Shown here: piece by piece, positions 1-8,229 of the stretch
How positions within the stretch are numbered: the first letter of the stretch is position 1
How the letters are laid out: every line of letters begins with the position of its first letter
NCBI GenBank assembly: GCA_963642455.1
Contig: CAVIGM010000017.1
Location: forward strand, 1 to 29,320
Source: Crickella sp963642455
GTDB lineage: Bacteria; Bacillota; Clostridia; Peptostreptococcales; Anaerovoracaceae
Direction of reading: 5' to 3'
Length of the DNA: 29,320 nt
Notes under the pieces: generated by a model
Seen by the model: only the letters and a program-made list of their open reading frames with translations
Database searches by the model: none
Told to the model about the DNA's origin: nothing
Made by a program: the position numbers and the translations under genes

Positions 1-39
1 TTTAGAATACATGTATACAATATTATAGAGGTGAGGCAA

Positions 40-1434
40 ATGGACGATATTATTAAACTTAACCACAAGACAAATTTGCTCGAGCAGAACACATACAACT
101 ATGAGATTCAGGACGTTGAGAGCCCTAATCTTTTCCGTGGAATCTTCGAATATACTGAGATTCCTAAGGTTTCTTTCAATTTCAGAAACAGCCCTTACGG
201 AATGCCTGAGAATATCTGGATTACGGATACGACTTTCAGAGATGGACAGCAGTCGAGGGAGCCTTATACGGTCAAGCAGATTATTGATATATTCAAAATG
301 ATGTCTAAGCTGTCTGGCCCTAAGGGAATTATCAGACAGACGGAGTTCTTCGTATACAGCGAAAGAGACAGAGAGGCTATTAAGAGATGCCAGGATCTCG
401 GACTTGAATTTCCTGAGATTACGACATGGATTAGAGCCACCAAGAACGACTTCAAGCTCGTTCACGATATTGGCGTTAAGGAGACGGGCATACTCGTAAG
501 TTGCTCGGACTATCATATATTTACTAAGCTTGGTATGACGAGAAAGCAGGCTATGGAGCATTACCTTTCTGTTATCAGCGACGCCTTCGAGGCAGGTGTA
601 GTTCCAAGATGCCATCTCGAGGACATTACGAGAGCGGACTTCTATGGCTTTGTTGTGCCATTTGTAAGAGAGATTCAGAAGCTATCGGAACAGGCTGGTA
701 TGCCTGCAAAAATCCGTGCCTGCGATACTCTCGGCTATGGCATTCCATATAACGGAGTTGCTCTTCCAAGATCCGTGCCTGGCATCATTTACGGTCTGCA
801 GAATTACGCAGGTGTGCCAAGCGAATGTCTTGAATGGCATGGCCACAATGATTTCTATAAGGCTGTTTCAAATGCAGCAACTGCATGGCTTTACGGCTGC
901 TCGGGAGTAAGCACGACACTCTTTGGTATCGGCGAGAGAACGGGAAACGTGCCTCTTGAGGCTATGGTTTTCGAGTATGCACAGCTTAGAGGAACTCTTG
1001 ATGGCATGGATACAACCGTAATCACAGACCTTGCGAGATATTACGAGAAGAAGATCGGCTACAAGATTCCTGAGCAGACACCTTTCGTCGGCGAGAACTT
1101 CAACGTAACAAAGGCGGGAATTCACGCAGACGGCCTTCTCAAGAACGAGGAGATTTACAATATTTTCGATACAAAGAAGTTCCTCAAGAGAGCGCCTTCG
1201 GTTACAATCAACCAGAATTCCGGTGCTGCCGGTGTTGCTAAGTGGATTAACGACAATTACGGCCTGCAGGAAGGACACACCGTAGACAAGAAGAGCGATG
1301 TAGTTAAATATATAAAGAACTGGATTGATACGGAATACGACAACGGAAGAGTCAGCGCAATCAGCGGAACAGAGCTGCGCCGCAAGGTTGACGAATTCAT
1401 CACCATGGAAGGACACGAGAAAGGTAATTGGTAG
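40..1434 (+). CDS. Re-type citrate synthase (DRE-TIM metallolyase family)
   Basis: Predicted cytoplasmic enzyme condensing acetyl-CoA with oxaloacetate to citrate with Re stereochemistry; it belongs to the isopropylmalate/homocitrate synthase superfamily, not the ordinary Si-citrate synthase fold. The 464-residue product carries the DRE-TIM signature DTTFRDGQ (residues 63-70) and the metal-binding HGHND (267-271), followed by the conserved NVTKAGIHADG segment. I chose ATG 40 over the in-frame GTG at 31 because the GTG lies inside the Shine-Dalgarno stretch AGGTGAGG (29-36). Aconitase follows after 8 nt and isocitrate dehydrogenase comes next, so the three enzymes form a complete path to 2-oxoglutarate. 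That context favours citrate synthase over isopropylmalate or homocitrate synthase, because no leucine or lysine genes are present. The promoter is mostly outside the window. Family assignment is firm; the exact reaction is inferred from context. Confidence 0.82.
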   Translation: MDDIIKLNHKTNLLEQNTYNYEIQDVESPNLFRGIFEYTEIPKVSFNFRNSPYGMPENIWITDTTFRDGQQSREPYTVKQIIDIFKMMSKLSGPKGIIRQTEFFVYSERDREAIKRCQDLGLEFPEITTWIRATKNDFKLVHDIGVKETGILVSCSDYHIFTKLGMTRKQAMEHYLSVISDAFEAGVVPRCHLEDITRADFYGFVVPFVREIQKLSEQAGMPAKIRACDTLGYGIPYNGVALPRSVPGIIYGLQNYAGVPSECLEWHGHNDFYKAVSNAATAWLYGCSGVSTTLFGIGERTGNVPLEAMVFEYAQLRGTLDGMDTTVITDLARYYEKKIGYKIPEQTPFVGENFNVTKAGIHADGLLKNEEIYNIFDTKKFLKRAPSVTINQNSGAAGVAKWINDNYGLQEGHTVDKKSDVVKYIKNWIDTEYDNGRVSAISGTELRRKVDEFITMEGHEKGNW

Positions 1435-1442
1435 GTATCGAA

Positions 1443-3386
1443 ATGGGACAGACAATAGCAGAGAAAATCATTTCGGCACATCTTCTTAGCGGCGAAATGA
1501 AGGTCGGCGAGGAGATAGGCATTCGCATTGATCAGACTTTGACTCAGGACGCAACGGGCACCATGGCATATCTCGAATTTGAATCCATGGGAATTCCAAG
1601 AGTTAAGACGGAGAAGTCAGTTGCATACATCGATCACAATACGCTTCAGTCGGGCTTCGAGAATGCCGACGACCACAGATATATTCAGAGCGTTTGCGCT
1701 AAGCATGGAATTTACTATTCAAGACCGGGCAATGGAATTTGCCACCAGGTTCACTATGAGAGATTCGGTAAGCCGGGCAAGACTCTTATAGGCTCGGATT
1801 CACATACCCCAACAGGCGGAGGCCTTGGAATGCTTGCGATAGGAGCAGGCGGCATGGACGTAGCTGTCGCAATGGGCGGCGGTGCTTACTATATTCCTAT
1901 GCCAAGAATGATTAGGGTTAATCTTAGCGGCAGCCTGCAGCCGGGCTCAAGCGCAAAGGATATTATCCTCGAAGTGCTTAGACAGCTCTCTGTAAAAGGA
2001 GGAGTTGGCGCAATCATAGAATATGCGGGGGAAGGCGTGGCTACTCTCAACGTACCGCAGCGTTGCACGATTACGAATATGGGAGCCGAGCTTGGCGCAA
2101 CCTCCTCGATTTTCCCTTCGGACGAGAAGACAAAGGCTTTTCTTAAGGCAGAGGGAAGAGAAGAGGACTGGATAGAGCTAAGCAGCGACAGCGATGCCGA
2201 ATATGCCCAAGAGATATATATCGACTTGAACGAGCTTAAGCCACTTGCGGCTTGCCCTCACAGCCCTGACAATGTTAAGCCTGTAAGCGAGCTTGCGGAT
2301 ATCAAGGTGGACCAGGTCTGCATAGGCTCTTGCACGAATTCGTCGCTTGCCGATATGCTCAAGGTTGCGGCAATTCTCAAAGGCAAGAAAATCGCAGATA
2401 GTGTGAGCCTTTCTATTTCGCCGGGATCGAGGCAGGTATTCTCGATGATGGCAGAATGTGGCGCACTGACAGATCTTATAGACGCAGGGGCAAGAGTGCT
2501 TGAATGTGCTTGCGGACCTTGCATAGGAATGGGTTTCTCGCCTAATTCCGCAGGAGTGAGCCTCAGAACATTTAACAGGAATTTCCTCGGCCGCTCGGGA
2601 ACTAAGGACGGACAGGTATATCTTGTAAGCCCTGAGACCGCGGCAGTATCCGCTCTTACGGGATTCTTCACAGACCCATCAAGCGTGGATGGAATTGAGT
2701 CAATCGCCGAGATCGAGATGCCTAAGAGCTTCCGCGTGAACGACAGCGGAATAATCGCACCAGTAGACGAGAAAGACGCAGACAGCGTAGAGATTCTCAA
2801 AGGCCCTAACATCAAGGCTTTTCCAGAGACAAAGGCTCTCGAGGATGCAATCGAAGCGAAGCTTGTTCTCAAGGTAGGCGACAATATCACAACAGACCAC
2901 ATCATGCCGGCAGGCGCAAAGGTGCTTCCATACAGATCGAATATTCCGCATCTTTCTAAATTCTGCTTCGCCGTTATAGACGAGAGCTTCTCAGAAAGAG
3001 CGCTTGCGCTTGGAAGCAGCATCATAGTCGGTGGTCAGAATTACGGACAGGGCTCTTCAAGAGAGCACGCGGCATTAGTGCCATTGTATCTTGGAGTTCG
3101 TGCCGTAATTGCAAAGAGCTTCGCGAGAATTCATGCGGCTAACCTTGTAAATGCAGGAATTCTTCCTCTTATTTTCGAAAACGCTGAGGATTATGACAAG
3201 CTCGACCAAGACGACCTGCTGAGCCTTGAGAATTTGCATGACGGACTTGCTGCTGACAGAGTTATCCTCAAGGTATCAAAGGCTGACGGCAGTTCGCTTG
3301 AGCTTCCTCTTGTAATGGAGCTTGCAAATAGGCAGAAGGACATACTGCTTGCAGGCGGGCTTCTGAAGTACACGGCCGGGAAATAA
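1443..3386 (+). CDS. Aconitate hydratase, short (about 650-residue) type
   Basis: Predicted [4Fe-4S] enzyme isomerising citrate to isocitrate. The 647-residue protein has the LeuC-like catalytic domains first and the LeuD-like swivel domain last. The three cluster ligands are visible: C297 in GSCTNSS and C357/C360 in CACGPCIGMG. The swivel domain has the substrate-binding GSSREHAA motif. The length matches the compact Aquifex-type bacterial aconitase, not the roughly 890-residue AcnA type. ATG 1443 is preferred; an in-frame TTG at 1428 would overlap the citrate synthase stop and has no better ribosome site. The ribosome site (GGTAGG) is weak, so translational coupling to the upstream gene is likely. 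A homoaconitase or isopropylmalate isomerase is possible by fold, but the neighbours argue for aconitase. Confidence 0.88.
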   Translation: MGQTIAEKIISAHLLSGEMKVGEEIGIRIDQTLTQDATGTMAYLEFESMGIPRVKTEKSVAYIDHNTLQSGFENADDHRYIQSVCAKHGIYYSRPGNGICHQVHYERFGKPGKTLIGSDSHTPTGGGLGMLAIGAGGMDVAVAMGGGAYYIPMPRMIRVNLSGSLQPGSSAKDIILEVLRQLSVKGGVGAIIEYAGEGVATLNVPQRCTITNMGAELGATSSIFPSDEKTKAFLKAEGREEDWIELSSDSDAEYAQEIYIDLNELKPLAACPHSPDNVKPVSELADIKVDQVCIGSCTNSSLADMLKVAAILKGKKIADSVSLSISPGSRQVFSMMAECGALTDLIDAGARVLECACGPCIGMGFSPNSAGVSLRTFNRNFLGRSGTKDGQVYLVSPETAAVSALTGFFTDPSSVDGIESIAEIEMPKSFRVNDSGIIAPVDEKDADSVEILKGPNIKAFPETKALEDAIEAKLVLKVGDNITTDHIMPAGAKVLPYRSNIPHLSKFCFAVIDESFSERALALGSSIIVGGQNYGQGSSREHAALVPLYLGVRAVIAKSFARIHAANLVNAGILPLIFENAEDYDKLDQDDLLSLENLHDGLAADRVILKVSKADGSSLELPLVMELANRQKDILLAGGLLKYTAGK

Positions 3387-3441
3387 GCAAAGAAATCAAT
3401 GGCAGAAGAACCTTAAGAAGAAATAAATCAAGACGACTAAC

Positions 3442-4695
3442 ATGGCAGAATATAACGAAAGAATAGAAAAAGATATTAAAGAAGCTCTCGCGGCTGTCGA
3501 GGCGATGCTAAGAGAGCAGTACGAAAGAAATGAGAGAATCGCTGCAAGAGCGAGCGCTGATGGAGCTTGCGAGGCGACCGAGGCATCTGAGGTGAGTGGA
3601 TGCGCTGAGTCGCACGAAACCGTCGGAAAGGGCGAATCGGCAGGCGAATCCAAGGTGAGCGGGAAGACCGTAATAGGCCTTGCGCCAGGAGACGGAATCG
3701 GCCCATATATAATGAAAGAGACCAAGACTGTACTTGAAGAACTTCTCAAAGACGAGCTTTCGAAGGGAACAGTTGAGCTTAAGACAATCGACGGATTCAC
3801 GCTTGAGAGAAGACTTGAAGCGGGCGAAACTGTTCCATCTGATGTATTCGAGCAGATGAGCGAATGCGATGTGCTTCTCAAGGGGCCGACCACCACACCA
3901 AATGCGGCTATGGGCGGCAAGAATCTCGAGAGCGCAAATGTATTCTTAAGAAAGAAATTCGACCTCTATGCGAATGTCAGACCTGTTAAGCTCGATGAAG
4001 AGGGAATCGACTGGACTTTCTTCCGCGAGAATACAGAGGGAGAATATGCGCTTGGTAGCAGGGGAATCAGAATCGGCGATGCTCTTTCGATGGATTTCAA
4101 GGTTACAACAAATGCAGGAACAAGAAGAATTGCGAAGGCGGCTTTTGACTTTGCTCGCAATAACGGCAAGAAGAGGGTATCAATCGTAACCAAGGCAAAT
4201 ATCATGAAGAAGACCGACGGGGATTTCCAGTCTATCTGCCTTGAGGTTGCTAAGGACTATCCGGAGATTCAGACCGATTGCTGGTTCGTAGATATTATGG
4301 CAGCTAATCTTGTAAATAAGGATATAAGATCAGACTTTGAGGTCTTTGTGCTGCCAAATCTATACGGGGATATCATCACTGATGAGGCAGCACAAATTCA
4401 GGGCGGAGTCGGTACTGCGGGAAGTGCGAACATCGGCTCGGACTACGCCCTGTTCGAGGCAATTCACGGGAGCGCGCCAAGGATGGTGGCGGAGGGAATT
4501 GCCGACCTTGCGAATCCGGCAAGCCTTATGACCGCTGCCGTGATGCTGCTGAGGCATATTGGGCTTATTGAGAGGGCGGCAGCGCTTGAGAACGCGATAA
4601 GGCTTGCCGATTCGGAAATAGGCAGCAAGATGACCGGAATGCCAGGTGGTGCAAGCTGCCGAGATTTCGCGAAATTGGTATTACAATATATTTGA
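3442..4695 (+). CDS. Isocitrate dehydrogenase, isocitrate/isopropylmalate dehydrogenase family, with N-terminal extension
   Basis: Predicted oxidative decarboxylation of isocitrate to 2-oxoglutarate, completing the three-gene branch. The catalytic domain begins about residue 74 with KTVIGLAPGDGIGP and runs roughly 343 residues, normal for the family. The substrate segment FRENTEGEY (194-202) is of the isocitrate type; isopropylmalate dehydrogenases carry a different sequence there. The cofactor segment is HGSAPRM (342-348). Ahead of the fold lie about 73 extra residues: a charged helical stretch (1-37), then a Gly/Ser/Glu/Ala-rich linker with two cysteines. The start at ATG 3442 lacks a clear Shine-Dalgarno and follows an in-frame stop closely, so the extension is the longest possible reading. 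It sits 55 nt after the aconitase stop. Coenzyme preference (NAD or NADP) cannot be fixed from sequence alone. Confidence 0.84.
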   Translation: MAEYNERIEKDIKEALAAVEAMLREQYERNERIAARASADGACEATEASEVSGCAESHETVGKGESAGESKVSGKTVIGLAPGDGIGPYIMKETKTVLEELLKDELSKGTVELKTIDGFTLERRLEAGETVPSDVFEQMSECDVLLKGPTTTPNAAMGGKNLESANVFLRKKFDLYANVRPVKLDEEGIDWTFFRENTEGEYALGSRGIRIGDALSMDFKVTTNAGTRRIAKAAFDFARNNGKKRVSIVTKANIMKKTDGDFQSICLEVAKDYPEIQTDCWFVDIMAANLVNKDIRSDFEVFVLPNLYGDIITDEAAQIQGGVGTAGSANIGSDYALFEAIHGSAPRMVAEGIADLANPASLMTAAVMLLRHIGLIERAAALENAIRLADSEIGSKMTGMPGGASCRDFAKLVLQYI

Positions 4696-4707
4696 CTTTT
4701 CACTTTG

Positions 4708-4724
4708 ATATTTGCCGCAAATAT
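4708..4724. promoter_or_regulatory. Perfect dyad, candidate operator for the symporter operon
   Basis: ATATTTGC and GCAAATAT are perfect 8-bp inverted arms separated by one base. The site lies about 20 bp upstream of the extended -10 element and just after the isocitrate dehydrogenase stop. No T-run follows, so it reads as a protein-binding site, not a terminator. The regulator is unknown. Confidence 0.4.
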
Positions 4725-4744
4725 AGAAAAAGCACCTTGTGATA

Positions 4745-4753
4745 TGGTACAAT
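4745..4753 (+). promoter_or_regulatory. Extended -10 promoter for the AGCS symporter gene
   Basis: TGGTACAAT matches an extended -10 (TGnTATAAT with one mismatch). No convincing -35 exists at 17 bp, consistent with an extended -10 or activator-dependent promoter. The start codon is 83 nt downstream, leaving a leader with a short GTGC/GCAC hairpin at 4771-4783. Confidence 0.45.
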
Positions 4754-4836
4754 CATTGAGGATTTTTTATGTGCGAAAAGCACGATTTTATTAAAAATTT
4801 GAAAAATCAATCACAGAAAAAGGAGAACAAAAGAAT

Positions 4837-6237
4837 ATGTGGGGAAAGATTTATGATTTCTTAGACACATTATGGGGTTACCCAATGCTGATTCTTCTTG
4901 TAGGCGGCGGACTTTACTACGGCATACGCACAGGATTTTTCCAGATCAGATGCCTGCCTTTGATTTTCCGCAAGACCTTCGGAGAAATGTTCAAGAAGGA
5001 CAAGCAAGAAGACGAGAACCTTGAGGGAAGCTTGACACCTTTCCAGGCTCTTTCAACAGTTCTTGCAGGAACAGTAGGAAGCGGCAACATCGCAGGTGTT
5101 GCTACAGCTATCGCTATAGGCGGACCTGGAGCTTTATTCTGGATGTGGATGACAGCCATCTTCGGAATGATGACTAAGCTCGCAGAGGTTTCACTCTCGA
5201 TTAAATATCGTAAGAAGGGCGAGGACGGAGAATTCTACGGCGGACCTATGCACTATATCAAGGACGGCCTTGGCAAGAAGTGGGCATGGCTTGCATCTGT
5301 ATATGCAGTTGCACTTCTCCTGCTCGTACTTTGCGACGCATCGTTCGTACAGGTAAATACAGCGGCTACAGCGCTTGATGATGCCTTCGGAGTTCCACTT
5401 GTTGTATCCGGTATCGCTATCGCTGTTATCAGCCTTTTCGTAGTAATAGGCGGAACACAGAGAATCGGTAAATTCTGCTCTATAATGGTTCCTCCAATGT
5501 GCGTTATCTATATAGTAGCTTGCCTGATTATCATTTGCACGAATGCAGACCACCTCGGACGCGCACTCGGAATGGTATTCACATACGCATTCAAGCCTAT
5601 GTCAGCAGTTGGCGGTTTTGCAGGATCAACAATTCTTCTGACAATGACAAAAGGTGGATTCAGAGGAATCTTCTCCAACGAGGCCGGCGAAGGTACTGCC
5701 GCAACTGTACACGCTACAGCTAAGACAGACCACCCAATTCACCAGGGCTTCTACGGCGTAGTTGAAGTTTTCATCGATACAATCATTATTTGTACTCTTA
5801 CAGGACTCTCAATCCTCGTTGTAGGAAACGGAGATCTCTGGGCTCAGGTTGGCTCAGACGGCGAGCAGCTCACAGGAGTATATCTGACATTCGCAGCATT
5901 CAGAGAGGCCCTCGGACCTATCGGCGTTGGCGTTATGGGAGTTTGCGTATTCCTTTTCGCATACTCTTCATACCTCGGATTCTTCGTAGAATTCCGTACA
6001 AGCCTTGAGTATGTATTCAACGAGAAGATTGCTAAGACTCTCAGATGGGTATTCTTCATACCACCTGTAATTTCTTGCACACTTCCTGTAACACAGATTT
6101 GGGACCTCGCAGATATGGTAGTAGGATTCATCTTCATACCTAATATGATTGCGATTATTGCTCTCAGCCCACAGGTTTTCGAGATGCTCAAAGAGTATAC
6201 CGATAAGTGCAAGGCCGAAAGAAAGGAATTGAAATAA
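4837..6237 (+). CDS. Sodium:alanine (or glycine) symporter, AGCS family
   Basis: Predicted inner-membrane importer of a small neutral amino acid with sodium. The 466-residue length and about 11 hydrophobic segments fit the AGCS family, and the family signature GSGNIAGVATAIAIGGPG is present near residues 80-100, followed by FWMW. A second conserved region, GGFRGIFSNEAGEGTA, occurs in the middle of the protein. ATG 4837 has a good Shine-Dalgarno (AAAGGAG) 10 nt upstream. The next gene begins one base after this stop, so the two are very probably co-transcribed and coupled. The exact substrate (alanine, glycine, or D-alanine) is not readable from sequence. Confidence 0.93.
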   Translation: MWGKIYDFLDTLWGYPMLILLVGGGLYYGIRTGFFQIRCLPLIFRKTFGEMFKKDKQEDENLEGSLTPFQALSTVLAGTVGSGNIAGVATAIAIGGPGALFWMWMTAIFGMMTKLAEVSLSIKYRKKGEDGEFYGGPMHYIKDGLGKKWAWLASVYAVALLLLVLCDASFVQVNTAATALDDAFGVPLVVSGIAIAVISLFVVIGGTQRIGKFCSIMVPPMCVIYIVACLIIICTNADHLGRALGMVFTYAFKPMSAVGGFAGSTILLTMTKGGFRGIFSNEAGEGTAATVHATAKTDHPIHQGFYGVVEVFIDTIIICTLTGLSILVVGNGDLWAQVGSDGEQLTGVYLTFAAFREALGPIGVGVMGVCVFLFAYSSYLGFFVEFRTSLEYVFNEKIAKTLRWVFFIPPVISCTLPVTQIWDLADMVVGFIFIPNMIAIIALSPQVFEMLKEYTDKCKAERKELK

Positions 6238-6238
6238 T

Positions 6239-7255
6239 ATGCCAAGTGCAAAATGGTTCTTGAGAATAGCAGGCGGAGTTCGCTTCGACAAAATCAAGGA
6301 GTGCCTCGACCGCAGCCACGAGATAAGCGGCAGATCGAAAGTCGTAATGTTTGTCGATATGGTTGGTGCGGCTGTTAAGCATGGCGCTGGATATTACGAT
6401 TATATGATGTACGGCTTTTTCGATAAGAATGTCAAGAGAGATACGTATCTCACGAGAATTCGTAACAAGAAGCTGCTCGATTATATGAATGATGCCGAGA
6501 TCGGACAGGCGGTCGACAACAAGAACGAATTCCAGAAGAAATTTTCCAAGTATATGAAGAGGGATTTCCTTGACGGAAGAACGGCCAGCTACGAGGCCTT
6601 CGAAGCCTTTATGGCTGATAAAGAAGCGATTTTTGCAAAACCCGAAAGCGGCGATTCCGGAAGAGGCGTTGAGAAGCTCTACAAGAAGGACTTCAACTCT
6701 CTTAGAGAAATGCTTGAATACATCAAGTCGAAGGGAGACTGCGCTATTGAGGAATGCATAATCCAGCACCCTGAGATGAGCAAGCTGTATCCTCATGCAA
6801 TCAACTGTATGAGAATAGTTACAGACAGGGTTGGCGACGAAGTATATATTGCTTATGTAATTCTCAAGTGCGGAAATGGCGGCGCGGTATGCGATAATTC
6901 CGGACAGGGCGGACTGATTTGCGCTGTAGATAAGGAGACTGGTATTGTTACATCAATCGCCACAGACGACCTTATCGCACATTCCTACGATAAGCATCCT
7001 GAGACGGGTGTTGAATTCAAAGGCTTCAAGATTCCGCTCTTTGAGGAGGCGGTAGCGATGTGCAAGGAAGCAGCGCTGGTTGTTCCTGAGGTTAGACACA
7101 TTGGCTGGGATGTTGGAATTTCGGACAAGGGACCTGTCATTGTTGAAGGAAACATTTGGCCGGGAACTGACCTGGTGCAGCTATACTACAATACTCCGGA
7201 CGGAGTTGGGGTGCTGCCTTTCTACAAGGAACTTTTGCCGGATCTCAAATTCTAG
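6239..7255 (+). CDS. ATP-grasp enzyme, sugar-transfer-associated type (PF14397-like)
   Basis: 338-residue cytoplasmic protein with an ATP-grasp fold. FAKPESGDSGRGVEKL (about residues 130-145) is the nucleotide-binding loop, EECIIQHPEM supplies the strand that clamps the base, and the C-terminal GWDVGISDKGPVIVEGN holds the metal-ligating Asp/Glu/Asn. This layout matches the family named sugar-transfer-associated ATP-grasp, usually found near polysaccharide genes. Here it follows an amino-acid symporter by one base, with its ribosome site (AAAGGAA) inside the symporter gene. By family it should ligate a carboxylate to an amine or thiol through an acyl-phosphate; the substrate is unknown. Coupling to the symporter suggests an amino acid, which is inference. 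A rho-independent terminator follows 32 nt later. Confidence 0.8.
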   Translation: MPSAKWFLRIAGGVRFDKIKECLDRSHEISGRSKVVMFVDMVGAAVKHGAGYYDYMMYGFFDKNVKRDTYLTRIRNKKLLDYMNDAEIGQAVDNKNEFQKKFSKYMKRDFLDGRTASYEAFEAFMADKEAIFAKPESGDSGRGVEKLYKKDFNSLREMLEYIKSKGDCAIEECIIQHPEMSKLYPHAINCMRIVTDRVGDEVYIAYVILKCGNGGAVCDNSGQGGLICAVDKETGIVTSIATDDLIAHSYDKHPETGVEFKGFKIPLFEEAVAMCKEAALVVPEVRHIGWDVGISDKGPVIVEGNIWPGTDLVQLYYNTPDGVGVLPFYKELLPDLKF

Positions 7256-7286
7256 AATCAATATAGAATCAAATAGAAAAGCAAGG

Positions 7287-7316
7287 ATGCGAGGAACGAA
7301 GCCTCGCATTCTTTTT
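7287..7316 (+). terminator. Rho-independent terminator after the ATP-grasp gene
   Basis: An 8-bp perfect stem ATGCGAGG / CCTCGCAT with a 7-nt loop is followed by TTCTTTTT. It separates the symporter operon from the rpsF promoter just downstream. Confidence 0.9.
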
Positions 7317-7327
7317 GCAGAAAACGA

Positions 7328-7355
7328 TTGACTTTACAAGGAAAAGAAGTATAAT
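7328..7355 (+). promoter_or_regulatory. Sigma-A promoter of the rpsF-ssb-rpsR operon
   Basis: TTGACT (7328-7333) and TATAAT (7350-7355) are separated by 16 bp. It sits directly after a terminator and about 70 nt before rpsF, giving a leader of roughly 65 nt. Confidence 0.85.
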
Positions 7356-7361
7356 TATTGG

Positions 7362-7411
7362 GCGTGTCCAAAGGCGCGCAATCCTGCACCGCAAGGTGCC
7401 ATCTAGTCCAT
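7362..7411 (+). promoter_or_regulatory. Candidate S6:S18 autoregulatory leader
   Basis: The rpsF 5' leader holds the hairpin GCACC-GCAA-GGTGC (7386-7399) with a CACCG sequence at its apex, preceded by GC-rich sequence that could extend the pairing. Many bacteria control rpsF operons through an mRNA element resembling the 16S binding site of the S6:S18 complex, including a conserved CACCG-type sequence. Position and sequence fit, but I have not matched a full covariance model. Confidence 0.4.
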
Positions 7412-7426
7412 AGGAGGTGAAAGAAA

Positions 7427-7717
7427 ATGAGAGATTATGAACTGTTATTTGTGCTCGATCCTGATCTGGCTGAAGACCAGAAGGCAGCAATGATCGAGAC
7501 TGTCAAGGACATCATCAACAAGGCTGGCGAAGCTGGTGAAGCTGATGTATGGGGCAACAGGAAGCTTGCTTATGCTATCAACAAGAAGACAGAAGGCTAT
7601 TATGTAGTTCTTCCTTTCAAGGCTGAAGCTGAGCTCCCTAAGGAACTTGACAGAAGAATGAGAATTTCCGATAACGTTATCAGACATATTATCGTATGTC
7701 CTGAAGAGGAGAAGTAA
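7427..7717 (+). CDS. rpsF: 30S ribosomal protein S6
   Basis: 96-residue protein beginning MRDYELLFVLDPD, the standard S6 opening, with the conserved WGNRKLAYAINKKTEGYYVV core. S6 binds 16S rRNA with S18 in the 30S platform. A strong AGGAGGTGA (7412-7420) lies 6 nt ahead of ATG 7427. It is first in the classic rpsF-ssb-rpsR operon; ssb begins one base after its stop. Length is normal. Confidence 0.98.
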   Translation: MRDYELLFVLDPDLAEDQKAAMIETVKDIINKAGEAGEADVWGNRKLAYAINKKTEGYYVVLPFKAEAELPKELDRRMRISDNVIRHIIVCPEEEK

Positions 7718-7718
7718 T

Positions 7719-8216
7719 ATGAATAACGTAGTTTTGATCGGAAGATTGACCAGAGATCCTGAATTAGCTTATACGGCTAACACACAGACAGCTGTATGTC
7801 ATTTTACACTGGCTGTAGACAGACCTTTCTCACAGAACAGAGAGAAGAAGGCAGACTTCATAAGAATTACTGTCTTTGGTAAGCAGGCTGAGAATTGCAG
7901 CAGATATCTGCAGAAGGGACGTCAGGCCGCTGTAGCAGGAAGAATTCAGACAGACAGCTACAAGAACAAGGATGGAATGACTGTAAATACAGTAGATGTA
8001 ATTGCAAACAATGTTGAATTCCTTGGTGGCGGTTCCGGTGGCAATGGCAATTCAGGTAATTCAGGGAATTACGGAAATGCCGGAGCAGGCAATTATGCCG
8101 GAAATAATTCAAATGATAACTTTGGTGAATACGGAAATGGTTCTATGACAGGCGGATACGAGGAAATGGATATTCCAGATTCATTCCAGGCTGCTGAAGA
8201 GGACCTTCCATTCTAA
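7719..8216 (+). CDS. ssb: Single-stranded DNA-binding protein
   Basis: 165-residue SSB. Residues 1 to about 107 form the OB fold (MNNVVLIGRLTRDPEL at the start, then FIRITVFGKQAENCSRYLQKG). Residues about 108-150 are a Gly/Asn/Ser-rich flexible linker. The protein ends in the acidic tip EEDLPF, which recruits partner proteins in replication and repair. It lies between rpsF and rpsR as in most Firmicutes; the rpsF stop and this ATG are separated by one base, so translation is probably coupled. Confidence 0.97.
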   Translation: MNNVVLIGRLTRDPELAYTANTQTAVCHFTLAVDRPFSQNREKKADFIRITVFGKQAENCSRYLQKGRQAAVAGRIQTDSYKNKDGMTVNTVDVIANNVEFLGGGSGGNGNSGNSGNYGNAGAGNYAGNNSNDNFGEYGNGSMTGGYEEMDIPDSFQAAEEDLPF

Positions 8217-8229
8217 GAAAGGAGAGAGC

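Noticed and set aside
868..1455. Minus-strand open frame opposite the Re-citrate synthase
   Set aside because: No motifs, and the other strand carries a conserved enzyme.
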